Below are positions 1 through 12,298 of a stretch of DNA of 64,000 nt, piece after piece. The stretch is from Ricinus communis (taxonomy: Eukaryota > Streptophyta > Magnoliopsida > Malpighiales > Euphorbiaceae): the NCBI RefSeq assembly GCF_019578655.1, contig NC_063264.1, forward strand, positions 1,116,001 to 1,180,000. Reading direction: 5' to 3'. Each line of letters opens with the position of its first letter. Within the stretch, counting starts at the first letter, position 1. The notes beneath the pieces are model-generated. The model searched no databases. It was not told where the DNA came from and saw only the letters and a list, made by a program, of their open reading frames with translations. A program made the translations under genes and the position numbers.

Positions 1-121
1 CGGTGTTGTGAGCCCTTAAGTTACTGGTACCTGAGGATTGAGCTGTTGTTGGTTGGTGTACATATCGTTGTTGTTGTTGTTGTTGCTGCTGCTGCTGTGA
101 GTTTCTGCCACCTGATGCCAT
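1..121 (-). CDS. N-terminal fragment of an unidentified polyglutamine protein (runs off left edge)
   Basis: A reading frame on the minus strand starts at an ATG at 121-119 and stays open for 40 codons to the window edge. It begins M-A-S-G-G-R-N-S, then ten consecutive glutamines (CAG followed by CAA codons), then a short polar segment rich in Thr, Ser and Gln. The CAG/CAA mix and low-complexity N-terminus are common in plant nuclear proteins, but I do not recognise the family from 40 residues. The DNA on the upstream side is T/C-rich and has a CACGTG motif at 398-403, which fits a 5'UTR and promoter. No splice donor is obvious inside the fragment. The start rests on it being the first in-frame ATG and on the coding-like composition; a chance ORF cannot be fully excluded. 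Confidence 0.5.
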   Translation of the reverse strand, partial: MASGGRNSQQQQQQQQQQRYVHQPTTAQSSGTSNLRAHNT

Positions 122-397
122 TAATACTGGGTTTGATCTTTTTGTGTTATGGACTGTGAGTGGAGGGGATGTTTTTCTTTTGCGTGCGCCCTTTTAGCTG
201 GTTTAAATCAACCAAAATAAAGAATTGAGTTTGGCATTTGGTCTGTTTGTTTCACTTTCTTTTAGGAATTTTCTTTTTTACTTGTGGGCAGAGAGAAAGA
301 GAGACAACGAAAGTTGCTGTGCAATGCAGAGATAGAACAGAAGGGCATAAAAAGGGTGGGGCCAAACCTGTTTGATTGGTGGGCGATAGCTGATAGC

Positions 398-403
398 CAC
401 GTG
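398..403. promoter_or_regulatory. G-box (CACGTG) upstream of the left-edge gene
   Basis: A palindromic CACGTG core lies about 280 bp upstream of the ATG of the left-edge minus-strand gene. G-boxes bind bZIP and bHLH factors in plants. The position fits a proximal promoter, but a single hexamer is weak evidence. Confidence 0.3.
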
Positions 404-659
404 ATTGTTGATTTTATTGATGGAAGTTGGAAGAGGACATGCAGATGCAGGTAGATTTCCTTCTTCTCTTACTTTCTTCTTCAAATTTTTGGGTCTCATT
501 TGTTGTTTTATATCTTAAAAGTTTTCAACTTGATCTTGATTTTTAAACTTTGAATGTTTAATTTCCTGTTTTTTCTTTTTTGAAATTATACATAAGACAA
601 CAATGCAGCTGTCCATTCCCAACCTAATAGGCTAATATCACCCTGTCCTTTTATAATCA

Positions 660-2463
660 TGGCTGCATTTAAGATTACTTTCGTAAAACATATTTTTTTA
701 GAAAAGACTAAAAAATAAATAAATAAATAATTTTCAAATTAAACTTGATTAAATAACTATTACGAAATAATAATTTTAGTTTATTAAATAAAGAATTTTA
801 TTAACCCCCGCATAAATCTTAAAGACGCCCATCAAGTATTAAACAATAGCACTTAATTTAATGAAGCAACTAATAAATTCACTTGATCTTATGAGTTTTT
901 AGTAATTACTATTAAGAGTATGGCCAATAATACTTTTTATAAGTTTTTTATTAATTATAATTAATTAGTTTTTGATTTTAATTTATATTTAAATATATTT
1001 TTAATAATATATTTTATTTTATTTTTAATTAGTTTTTACTAATAAAATAAAAAATGAATAAGTAAGAAGAGAAAATATAAATTTTAAAAAATAATAAAAT
1101 ATATTTAAATTTAAAGAGAAAGAAAAATTAGTTTTTAAATTATTTTAGAAAATAATAATTAATTAAAAAATTTAAAAGTCTAATTCTTACATATTTTCTT
1201 ATAATAAAAAATAAATATAATTAAAAAGTTGGTTGGAAATAGTTTAGGAAAAATAAAAAGGGTGCATGCACCCTAGACGACAACCTTTAAAGGGGACCCC
1301 AAGTTTAGAAGAAAATATATTAATAGTCTCTACCATCATAGTTCGATAACAGAAAAGAGCCCACAAAAGGGCACAGCATTGAGCTAAAAAGTAGGAGCCA
1401 TGAATTGAAGCTCTTTCCGACTTTAAAAGAAGAAATGGATTAAAATTTTACATGAATACTAAATTAAATTGGCCAAATTCATGAAACGTTCACATCCAGT
1501 AGGCCACACATTTGGGCAATAAATTACACTAATCTAACCAAACTTTGAGGAAGCGTGCGACAGAATATGTACGTTCAAACTCAGATCCTTTCGGCTTCAT
1601 GCCCATGTGACCATCCTCCACTCCCAATTTCATGCCCACGTGATTCTTATACATTACCCGACCCACCTCTCCTTTTCATTTCTCTCTTTTCTATTCTTTT
1701 TCCCTATATATACCCTGGCGAGAATATACCATAGCTGATGAGAGCCTAATCTATTATTAAAAGACTAAATAGTCCCTGAATCAGCTTCGAAATGATGGCT
1801 CAGTGACCGAAATCTATAAAATAACAAAATATGAAAATTATAATTGTTCTAGCTATACTAGTTATGATAGAATTTATAGGATATAAAATTTCATTATAAA
1901 TTTCTTAGATTATATTTAATTGACAACCAAACGTATCTCCTGTTAGACTGGGTTACAAATGGAAAATATTTTTGGTAACATTTGCAATCTGTTTTTTCTA
2001 ATCAAAGACTCACTAACTCGCAGTCCCATGGGCGTTAATAGACACCCATATTTTTTACAATCCCGAGTTCCTTTGCGAGAAAGATCTTCATTAGTGATTA
2101 CCTTCTTTCTTTCTTTTCTTTTTAATAGCATGCAAGCCACAACAATAGAATGTTTTCCGTAAACCTAGAACAATTATGGACGAATCTATGCGCTGACAGA
2201 TACATCTTATAACTCAGTTATTTCTCTTTAAAACCTGTAACTAATAAGAATTTATGGCAACATTTCTCCGAATAAATGATTGGAAATCTTCCAATACAAG
2301 TTACAAATGAAGGCCACGGCCAATCAGCAGTACAACATTAATCTACTAACTGAACAGACAGACACCGCATCAACTGCAAACAACTCAGAGAAATTTCGAA
2401 AATGAAAATCTTGTAGGAAGTTGAAAGCCAGTAAAAATATTGCACCTGCTATCTGCAATTCTC
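660..2463. other. Intergenic region, AT-rich, no gene supported
   Basis: About 1.8 kb between the left-edge gene and the 3' end of ACLB. Positions 680-1250 are very AT-rich and look like relaxed spacer or old transposon debris. Positions 1600-1740 look like a promoter (see separate entry). Short ORFs on both strands at 1943-2162 overlap each other and show no family resemblance. The stretch from about 2200 to 2463 is probably the ACLB 3'UTR. Confidence 0.6.
1637..1714 (+). promoter_or_regulatory. Promoter-like block (G-box plus TATA) with no gene downstream
   Basis: A CACGTG G-box at 1637-1642 is followed by a pyrimidine-rich stretch and a strong TATA-like motif (CTATATATACC) at 1704-1714. 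The spacing and order match a plant plus-strand core promoter. No coding sequence follows on the plus strand before the convergent ACLB gene. It may drive a non-coding RNA, be the relic of a lost gene, or be coincidence. Confidence 0.3.
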
Positions 2464-5400
2464 TCACTTGGTATAGAGAACATCTTCCCATGGGTGACGG
2501 TATAGTGGCTGTTTCAATCTCTTCTGGTCAAAAGTGTGCCTGAAATTGACAGTGAGAGGTTTCATTCATATGCAATTATACGCTGCCACGTAGCTCATAG
2601 CTGCATGTATATGCGGTGGATAGTATTGGTGATCTTACTCGCTCCTATTCTAACCAGTTCAATCCCCAAGAGTACATAAAACTCTATTGTATTACTCTTA
2701 AAGAAAAGTAAATCCAAAACACAGACACACACATCTATACAGGATATCAAAATCACCTGTGGACCCCATAAATAGCTCGACCTTAAGTTGTTGTGATTAT
2801 TAGGGTACTGGTTAATGTGTCGGTATCAGGGGTCTGCTTGTAACCTAATAAGTAACACAAAAACCAAAAAACTAGATGGATGGGATAAGAAAATCTACAA
2901 GTGTAATCCAACTCACCCAATGAGACCAATGGAACGTGCCAGCACAAAGAGCCCATTCAAATAACCAATCTCAACGATCTCATCAATTTCCTGTTTTGTA
3001 AACATTCCGCTGCCCGCAAGAAGATCCAAGAACAGGGACCCAATTGCACCATCAACATTTAGGACCAAGTTATTGGCCTTTGATAAAGTGTAGGTTTCAA
3101 CTTCAACGGCATACTCCATGTACTTCACGGAAGGGAAATGTGTCCGGGCAAACCGTTGCAACAGCTCTACTCTTTTATCTCTGTTGTCACCTCTCTTAAT
3201 CCTTTTTCCACAAGAAAATAAATAAAAGTTTCCACAATCCAGATTAGCAATGGCAGCTGATAGAAATATAGGAAGTTTGAATTTAGTGATTCCAGTTTCT
3301 GCATAATTTCAAAAACACACTGACAGCCCAAAGTTCTCCATACCTGTGCCCAATTCCAGGAACACGAATACCCTTCTTTTTCATGCTTTCAACAAACTCG
3401 TATGGTGCTAGGCCCTGACAAGAGACAGCAAAGAAATCGATCGACCACAAGATTATTCAGCCCAGAAATACCTCATCAGAAATGAATTCAAGTAAGTTTA
3501 TTAGTGCTCACTCTGTCATAAGCATCCTTAAAGTATCGAGCCGCATCATCAATGGCACCACCAAATCGGGGGCCAATCGTGAGCAAACCTGATCCAATTG
3601 ACCATGATTAATAGTTTGTTTTACTATTGGTTCTCAGAAAGTCACTTTATTTAGGAGTCATTCTGAGCAAATTCACCAATGAAATAAGTAAACCATCAAA
3701 TGACTACTCTTTTTACCTGAGACAAGACTAGAAACTAGGTCCTTTCCAGCCCTTGCTGTTACTATAGTGTTGTGAGCGCCAGAGACGCAGGGACCATGGT
3801 CAGCACACAGCATGATGCATATCTGTTGAAGATCATAAATCAGTTAAGAAATAACTACATAGCATGGCTGCTTCCAATAAAAATAAATAGAAAAGGGAGA
3901 ATAAAAACAAACATAGCTATATTCAGTTGCAATGCTAAGAAAATGCCAAGATGGCTACAAAGTTATAAGAAACTTGCCTCAATAAAATGGGTACAGTAAC
4001 GTGGAAGGCTACGTTTGAACCATAAAAGTGAGATGACATCACCAACACCATAACCCTGTTCAACAATGGAAGACATGGGCACACCAGCATAGCATGGCTC
4101 CTCACCTGAAAAATGTAATAAAAGATTAGTTCCTTGTATCTCTCATTTAAGATGATGAAATTCTTAAAAGTAGTTCAAGACACAAATAAAAGTACCTCTG
4201 TCATCAGAGATAGTGGATATAATATGAGTTGGAGCACGAACTTTGCCGCTCTTAATTGCAGTATTAAGATCCTCAGGGATTTGTGGAGGCTTAACCTCCT
4301 TCACAGGTGTAATCTTACCCTCTTCAACCTATGTTAAAATAAAAAAGATCAATAAAACCAGTCATGGAGGCTTTTCTAACTCAAACCAAGCTCTACGTTT
4401 TGATTTTGAGAAGTTACAAGCAAACACAAGCTTTGCAGAATATAACTAACCAGCTTCTGAAATGTTTCCTTAATTGCAGTCTCAAAAGCTTCATATGAAG
4501 TGGGAACAACAGCTCCAGCATCCTTTAGTGCTTGATTTTTTGCTTGAGCAGACTCCATCTCGCCTCCACTTTTAGCACCCTGATTTGAAATGCACCAAGG
4601 AAGATTAGAATGTCCCTCTTTTAGGGCAAAGGTGGCTGCTGTTTAGTTAACAGATGAGTGCAAGACATTTGAGGTCAAAACTTACAGCATGACCAAATTG
4701 TACTTCTGATTTGAAAAGTCGAGCACAAGTTCCACTGACCCAAGCAACCACTGGTTTATTCACCTTTCCCTGTTTGAGGGCTTCAACAAGGGAATACTCA
4801 TCTCGTCCACCAAGTTCCCCAAGTACAACAATCATCTTAACCTGAGGCAGTAAGAAAATCAGATTGGAGAATATGACTATATGAGATGAAATCAAGCATC
4901 CACAGTCCTTTTTGCTTTCTTTCTTTGCTGGTCGCCATAGATTTAATCATATAGTTGGTGCAGGATATAGTCTCTAATTTTCCATGATAAAGAAACTACA
5001 TACTCAGGCTCTTGTTAGAAATTGATGTGTGGCATACCTGTGGTATGTTGTTAAAACGCAAAACATGATCAGAAAGGGTGGAGCCTGGAAACACATCTCC
5101 TCCGATTGCAATACCTGAAGAATTTTACACGGTGAATACAAATTTATGTTGAACCCACATCTGCATGCATTAACATAGTCTAAAGAAAGTAGCTAGCATG
5201 AATAAGTACCTTCATAAATGCCATCTGTTACACGGGCAATTGTATTGTATAGCTCGTTTGACATGCCCCCCTAAAATAAAATAAAAAAATGATACATCAT
5301 TCTCAAAATTCAAAACCAACAGAAAATCACAGGCTAGTCAAAAGGTATTGACAGGGCAAGACACCACTACACGGAAAAGTCAATGAAATTATTACACTGT

Positions 5401-7411
5401 CCTCCGTTAAGTAGGAATAAAAGTTGACCTCATCAATTTATAAGTATACAAGTCCAAGGGCAAAATGAGGTCTAATACTTTGTACCACCTATTAAAAGCC
5501 TCAAAGAATTCAAGAAGTGCAACAGAGAAAGCTAAAATAGAGAAGAAGTTTCAGAAAAATATTAAATTTTATTTGGCTTTTATTGTGGTTGAGATTTGAA
5601 ACTGCTTCTTTAAGGGGAATTAAAAAAAAATAGACATTTCAGATACAGTTGTAATTTTAGCTGCTTTCGAAATTTTATGACGAAACATGTCAAATCTACC
5701 CTCTAAAACCACTTCTGAGACAGTGTTTTATAAACAACAGTTAGAATAATAAAGGTAAACAGACCTTAAATATCAGTGTCATTTTGAAGATGGCTCTGTA
5801 TAATTATAACCTCACACAGATACAGCAGTTTAAAGCTGAGTATTTAGGTTCTTTAATTAGTGTTGCCTAACTTAGCTGTACAGGATTGCACACATTATGT
5901 AGTAACAATCTTACATCTCTCAATGAAACCACACTTAAAAGCACAACAAATTTCTGTAACATGGAAAATGCACTCGCCATAAGATTCAACAATATGCATG
6001 GCGATGAGACGTAGGAGTAATGGAATCAATACATACAGATTTGGAGACAAATCCAACAGATCCAGGCCTGTACAGCTTACAAGCAATTATGTTATCAATT
6101 GTTCCAGCAGTGTCACCTATCTTGAAAGCTCCAGCCTGAATGCCTCCAACAGTAGCCGGGCCAATGACAACCTGCATCATCAGCAGCACAAAATTAGAGC
6201 ATGCAATTATACTAGACCGATCAAATGAATCCTAAAGGAAAATGCATGTATGTTACAATGTTTAATTTGAATGCAGATAAATATGATTCACTTAGTTCAG
6301 TTCTATCCAGATGGGTTTGCACCATAATCTTACCTTATTGTTTGCCCGTGCATATGCAATTAACTGTTTGGTGTCTGACTCAGGAACTCCTTCAGCTATT
6401 ATAGCGACAACTCGAATAGTTGGCTGTTTCAGGGCAGCCATGGATGATGCAGCCGCACTGCAAATAGAATATCGTACAATGACTATATTAATACGGACAA
6501 AGATGTAAGCAAACTAAGATATTGATAAGTGATCAAATACAAACCTTCTAAATGATGCAAAGTTAATGAATACATCAGCGGTTGGGTGTGCAGCACAAGC
6601 TGCCTCAATACTGCAAAAAAATCCAATATGAGAGTAAGAAATCTAAACCTCAAAAAAAGTTAAAAAAATATTTCATGATTAAACCCAGAAATAGGTTGAT
6701 TGCTCAGTATCTAATAGCTGACAACTGATTACTTAAAAGAGAGATGCACATCACAGATGACTTGCATTTACTCATGAATGGCTGGCATATTTCAAAAAAT
6801 AAGTTAGCATTTAACTTGTCCATTTACTGCTTGACTGGGCAGTGGACCAAGGTCATTTGACTTATGCTATTTATAAAATTTGTATGGACGAGGTGCAACT
6901 TCAAGCGCATAATTACTATCCAATATTCAGCAGTTTATATAGTTCATGCATCAAAGGCATCATCAATGAGAATGACAGGATATGAAATGAACAACTATCA
7001 ATCTTGAAAGTAATCAGATCATATGCTACTCAACTTCACTAAGACAAAGAACATGATCTATCTTAATTAATCTTCACAAAAGAGATCAAAAAAATGGAAA
7101 GCAAAATGAAAGAAGCATATCTTACGCTGAATGTACAGGGATTGCAATTTCCTCTTGACCGAAAAAGAGTTTCTGGAATCCCTCTGATCCAGGGTTAATA
7201 ATTCCAGCCACTGATGGTGTTTCTCTACCTAAATTAAATAGAGAGATAAATATTAATCTAATACAACAGAAAAACACCTTAGATCCAGTAGCAAACTTAA
7301 GTTATACATACCGCAAAGGAAGTCAAAATCAAGCATGCGTTGAATAGGAAGCTGCTTATAATTATAAAATAAAGCTTGAGTAGTACGAGAGAATAGTTGT
7401 CCAGTAGCCAT
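2464..7411 (-). CDS. ACLB: ATP-citrate lyase subunit B (ATP-citrate synthase beta chain)
   Basis: Cytosolic ACL cleaves citrate with ATP and CoA to acetyl-CoA and oxaloacetate, supplying acetyl-CoA for wax, sterol and flavonoid synthesis. Plants split the enzyme into ACLA and ACLB; this is ACLB. Sixteen coding exons (high to low): 7411-7312, 7228-7126, 6610-6545, 6457-6334, 6171-6037, 5270-5210, 5114-5038, 4841-4686, 4579-4451, 4328-4196, 4105-3978, 3822-3717, 3588-3512, 3414-3344, 3201-2917, 2539-2464. They sum to 1827 nt, or 608 aa, equal to the Arabidopsis length as I recall it. The protein starts [14 protein letters not shown]. The FGHAGA motif holds the phospho-histidine (about residue 273). 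The C-terminal half is the citrate-synthase-homology region, with CADHGP and PGIGHRIKRG motifs. The intron after 3978 begins with GC (GAG|GCAAG). A further intron splits the 5'UTR (about 7420-8021). Arabidopsis has two isoforms; which one this matches was not resolved. Confidence 0.97.
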
Positions 7412-7906
7412 GGTGAGACCTGTTAAACAACCAAACAAACAGGATCAGTACCACAAATATAACCAAATACCTTCCAAAAATCACTAGCATTTTATCTCAT
7501 TCTCTATTTTTAGTTAGTCATATTATTAATATTAATTATTATATGCTCACCAAAACAAGATCTACTTCCCTAACAAACACACCAAACGGCAGAACCATTT
7601 TCAAATCATAACCACCAATCAACACACCTAATTCAAAACTACAGCGTACCAGATCTTAATGGAACAGAACAACGTAAACCAAATCAAATCGAATCAAATT
7701 GAATCGAGAAAATGTAATGCAGCTGAAGCAATCTGTGAATTCCAAATGAAGCAGATATAAGTAACAAATTCGTTTGACTAAAGAACAAAAAAGAGAATCA
7801 ACAACATTTCCTCGAATACATGTGAAGAGTTTAGAGACAAGACAGAAAGGGACAGGAATTGGAATCGAGAATACAGATCTGGAAATGAGGGAATTGGAAT
7901 GACTGA

Positions 7907-7928
7907 GTTAGTTAGTTAGTTAGTTAGT
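7907..7928. repeat. Tetranucleotide (TTAG)n microsatellite
   Basis: Repeated GTTA/TTAG units with one interruption, inside the ACLB 5'UTR intron and just before the (AG)n tract. Confidence 0.8.
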
Positions 7929-7956
7929 CAGTTAGTTCGCCAGCTAGCTCTTAAAC

Positions 7957-7958
<2 letters not shown>

Positions 7959-7994
<36 letters not shown>
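7959..7994. repeat. (AG)18 microsatellite in the ACLB 5'UTR intron
   Basis: An uninterrupted AG dinucleotide run of 36 bases. On the ACLB sense strand it reads (CT)n and lies about 30 bases inside the 5'UTR intron, close to its donor at about 8021. Leader CT/GA tracts are common in plants and can affect expression. Confidence 0.95.
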
Positions 7995-7998
<4 letters not shown>

Positions 7999-8128
7999 CT
8001 GGTTTCGGTTGGAATCAATACCTGAGGCGAGAAATGGAGTCACTCTCTTCTAGCCTCGGGGAATTCGCCGATTAGAGAGAGAGGGAGAGGGAAAGAATGG
8101 TGGAATTTTGTAGAGGAGAAGAGAGGGA

Positions 8129-8137
8129 ATTATATAG
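8129..8137 (-). promoter_or_regulatory. TATA box of ACLB
   Basis: On the minus strand this reads CTATATAAT, a good plant TATA box. It lies about 110 bases upstream of the 5'UTR intron donor, leaving room for a short untranslated first exon. The start site itself is inferred. Confidence 0.55.
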
Positions 8138-8196
8138 AGAGAATGTAGAGAGGGAAATTGCAGCTACTACTGCACGAGAAGGGAGCGAGAGCTGGT

Positions 8197-8202
8197 CACG
8201 TG
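8197..8202. promoter_or_regulatory. G-box/ABRE-like element upstream of ACLB
   Basis: CACGTG in the context TCACGTGGC, about 60 bp upstream of the ACLB TATA box. CACGTGGC is the classic ABRE/G-box form recognised by bZIP factors. Its position relative to the TATA box supports a functional site, but no binding data are available here. Confidence 0.45.
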
Positions 8203-11200
8203 GCACTTTTTAGTTGTTAGCTCATACATTCACTGGAAAATTTCATGTTTTTCTCTCTTTTTTATTTCATTAAATTAAATTTATTTATTTATTGCAAATT
8301 TTGCAGTCCAATTTTTAGTGAGAGAAGGTTGGAAGTTGGGAAGGAGTGCAGTTGAGGAGGTAGGTAGCAGATCGAGATGGGACATCCTTAGACTTGGATT
8401 TAACATTAAAATCGAACCATTTTTCCCTTTTATCCAGTTCGGTAAAATCCAACCGGCGGTGAAACGATGATGAGTACAATCTAATTAAAATGTTGTACAT
8501 TTTCAATAGCGTTTTAGACAAAATATTCTTAAATTTCTTTTCTAATTCATCCCAAATTGTAGTTTATATTTTTATTTTAATTATTAATTTAATAAGTAAT
8601 CATTAGAAATATTTTTTTATTAATTAATATAAATATATTATCAAATGTAATTTATTTTTATATTATATTAGTTTAAATTAATTTTTATTAGAGTAATAAA
8701 AAGTTAATGTCAATTTGGGTTCATAATAAATAAGAATAAAATCTCTATTATAATAAATTATAATTGTTTTAGATATCGTCTTAAAAAAATATATTTTTCT
8801 ATATAATAATATGTATATAAATAATTTTAAAAATATTTAATATGCCATGTTTTGATTTACTGTAGCAGTATTTCATTTCATTGTATTTATTTATATAATA
8901 TGACAATATATTAATATATTCTATCTCTGTTTTTTATCATCTCACTAATAAAGTTAAATATAAATTTCAAAGAGTTTTAATATTCAAACATCCATTAGGT
9001 TGTTGTTTTTTTATAATTTAAATTTTATTTGGTCTTAAAATATATAAATTTATTATTTAAAATAAGATTGTATGATCACAATGTATTTTTATATGTAAAC
9101 TTCTTCCTCAAATTTGATTTGGAGTAAAATCTTGCGAAAATAGAATATAAGGCCTTACTTGCCTGCACGCCTACATAATAATCAATATAAAATAATGTGC
9201 ATGGTTCACAATAAAAATAATATATAGATGGCAAGCTAGATGGAATAATATATAATCATCTCATATCACATAAACCAATTTTTTTAATAGATCATAAATA
9301 TCTTTAAAAGATCAGAGTCTATTAAAGTTTAGATTCTTCCCCTCCTATTGGGAGACATACATTCAACTATATACATACTCTAAGGATACACGAAACTCTC
9401 TACTGATTAAGAAATTAATTAATGTATTTATTTAGTGGTAAACTATACCATTTTGAAACTGGGTATTTGAATTCAGATCTCATAAGTTCAAACAACAAAA
9501 ATCAATTAGGAAAGATAGAAAAAATTATTGAGACGTTAAATATATAAAACAAACTTAATTAAGACTAATAAAAGATGTAATATTTATTTATTTGCCTGAA
9601 ACATTTTCGTAACAAGGAATCGTTTTGGTGATGAGTTGAAACCTGAACCGGTAGGTGTTAAGTAGTTTGTCATCATCAAATTTTATTTTATTTTTTTGAA
9701 ATTAGAGATTTTTTAGTATGTATATAGTTAATTTAGAACGTGTTTGATAAAATCGTTATGGATCACAAAACACTTTTTTAAATTTTTTATTGTAGTTGCA
9801 TATTCAAAGTTTGAACTCGATATTTTAATTAAATGAAGAAATCTTTATAAGAGTTTAATTTTATAATAAACAATTATCGGACTAGTCTTCTGTCGATATA
9901 TTCCACGTAGCATGTAAACTTGCACAAATTTGAATTGTTTCTATTTGTGTTAATATATATATATATGTTTATGTATGGCTCCCATAAAAAGAAAATGTAT
10001 GTATCATAAAGAATGTGTGAATTATTTATTATATGTATATAATAGATATAATAAAATTTGTTTGTAAATTATTTATTGAAGAATATATAATATGAGGAGA
10101 ATGGGGGGACGACCCATTTGGTGGTTTTCTTGGAGTAGAAGGTTATCGTGGAACCAAAACTAACCACCACCGGAGGCAGTTGGATAATGGAATAGCTACC
10201 GCTTTTGATTGTTTATTAGGACGTCCATATTTTGTTTATTTATTTTTCAAAATTCAAAATACTTAACCAGATAGAATATTAATTAATTTGCTCTAAAATT
10301 ACTTCTTTATGTTAATCTCATTTTTACAATTAACAGATTTGTTCATTTTTCTTAACTATTTTATTAATCCTAATTGATTATTAGAATAGATTTGATATAG
10401 AAAAATAAAATGAAATATGATAATTTTATTGATTGTATTTATTTAACTACGTTAGTAAATCAGAATTATATAATAATTTCTTAGGTTTTTGAATATATAC
10501 GGCAATAGAAGTACACATAAAAGATCAAAATGAATAATATTAAAAAGAGTTCAATTAAGTCAATGGAATGGAGAACATATCAATTTGCAAGAAAAACTCT
10601 CAATTTTATAATTAAATTATTCTTCTGATTAAAACGTCTCTTTTAATAAATAAAATCAACGGTTAGAAATAAATATGACTAAACATAATATAAATCTTTT
10701 AGTTATGCATAAGTCAGTATCCCAGCTTGTGCACCGAGAAAAACGACAATGACATAATTTTTTTGGTCTAATGCCCTTGTTTGAAGGATTATTTGATCAA
10801 ATTAAATCATTCATCCAATTTCATACGCCACCCATACTGCAAAAATAAATATAAAAACATAGTCAGCCATTTCACACTTCTACTAATTTACTTATATTTA
10901 TACTCAGATAGCCTTCCTCATCATGGACTAACCAATACATGGAATTTGCATTAATTTAATTCTTAGTAGTATATAACATGTCAATATCATTTCAAAATAT
11001 GGTAAAAGCATAAAAATCGGAATCTCGTCTATTATTCATTGATATATTTTTTATCCGATTATATTATTAAAAATTAAAAATTATAAAAATATTAAATTCG
11101 AGTTTTATGGTTACCATTCTATTCTATGATGTTAATTTGGTATGTTTAGAAGCATCATAGCATTGTTGTTAATTGTGCATTTGTGTTAAGGTGGGAGAGT

Positions 11201-12298
11201 TTGGTAAAATCACAACATTCCTAGTGCTTCAAATTCTAATGTTGGAGGTTAGAACTTATAATTAATTATGATAAGAAAAGTTGAAACATTTACCAAGCAT
11301 AAAATACTTTAGTTTGAAAACTATTGTGGAGTGGGTTATACTCTTGTTGGTGTTTGAGGGAGATGGTGGACAATTGACTTGCACAAAACTCCACTAAAGC
11401 TGCCTTTTTTTTTTGGGCCAGTCTCAACTTTTCCCCATGCAAATAGAAATATATATATATTATCATCCACAAGTTGACCAAGGCTCAAATATTGTAGGAT
11501 TCATAATGGTCAGCAGAATAAGATTGAAAGACTATGACTTGAAAAAAATGGAGATGATCATAGGGTGCAATAAGCAATTGTTGAAGAAAACAATAATCAT
11601 GTACATATTGTGATTAGTTGTATACCTGAATGGAAGGGATTTGTGACAAGGTGAAAAGTCAGAAAATAAGTAAATAACCCTTGCATTACATCCCAAGCCC
11701 ACTAGAGAGAGAAAAAGGGTGGCTCTCCATTATAAATATTAATGTTTCTAGGAGGAAGAGGACCCACTACAGATCACAAAAAGGATGGCATTGAATGGGC
11801 AAGCACCTAATCTTAGTTCAGAAAACCTTAATACTATGAGTTTGGTCAATGTTCAAGAATAACCATGCAGCTCAAAATCTGTTTGATCCATTTAACAAGT
11901 CTTCCATATCATATCACAGTTCTCAAATATTCTCTCATGCCAATAATGCTTCAAGGGGGATTGAGAATCTGCAATAATCTTATAATGTCAAATATTATTT
12001 CCAGTGATTCGCACAACTACTCTTGCAACTATTTTTTTTTTTTTGAATGCATCAAAGGGAACAAGGTGCCAATTGCAGAAAAAGTCTACCATTAAACTAG
12101 TAGCTCAATGGCGTATGTCTGTTAATCTTAGAATGGAAATAGAGGTAACTTTCCCTTCAATCCAGCTGTATCCAGACCAGGAACTTTCTAATGAAAATAC
12201 CAAATCACTGTGAGTCCCATTTGCGATGCATAATTGGCCTTTGATTGACATTTTGGAAAATAAGAAAGGCAGAAAACAGAAAATTCGGGCTGCATCAG
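8203..12298. other. AT-rich intergenic spacer, no gene supported
   Basis: About 4 kb of strongly AT-rich DNA between the ACLB promoter and the 3' end of the LdpA-like gene. There are long A/T runs, short TA runs near 9955-9966, and no frame with coding-like composition or a recognisable domain. The segment from roughly 11.3 to 12.3 kb is less AT-rich; its last few hundred bases probably hold the LdpA-like 3'UTR. I saw no terminal inverted repeats or transposase remnants. Confidence 0.55.

Noticed and set aside
1943..2162. Opposing 65- and 67-codon frames
   Set aside because: They are mirror images on opposite strands in non-coding-looking DNA with no family signature.
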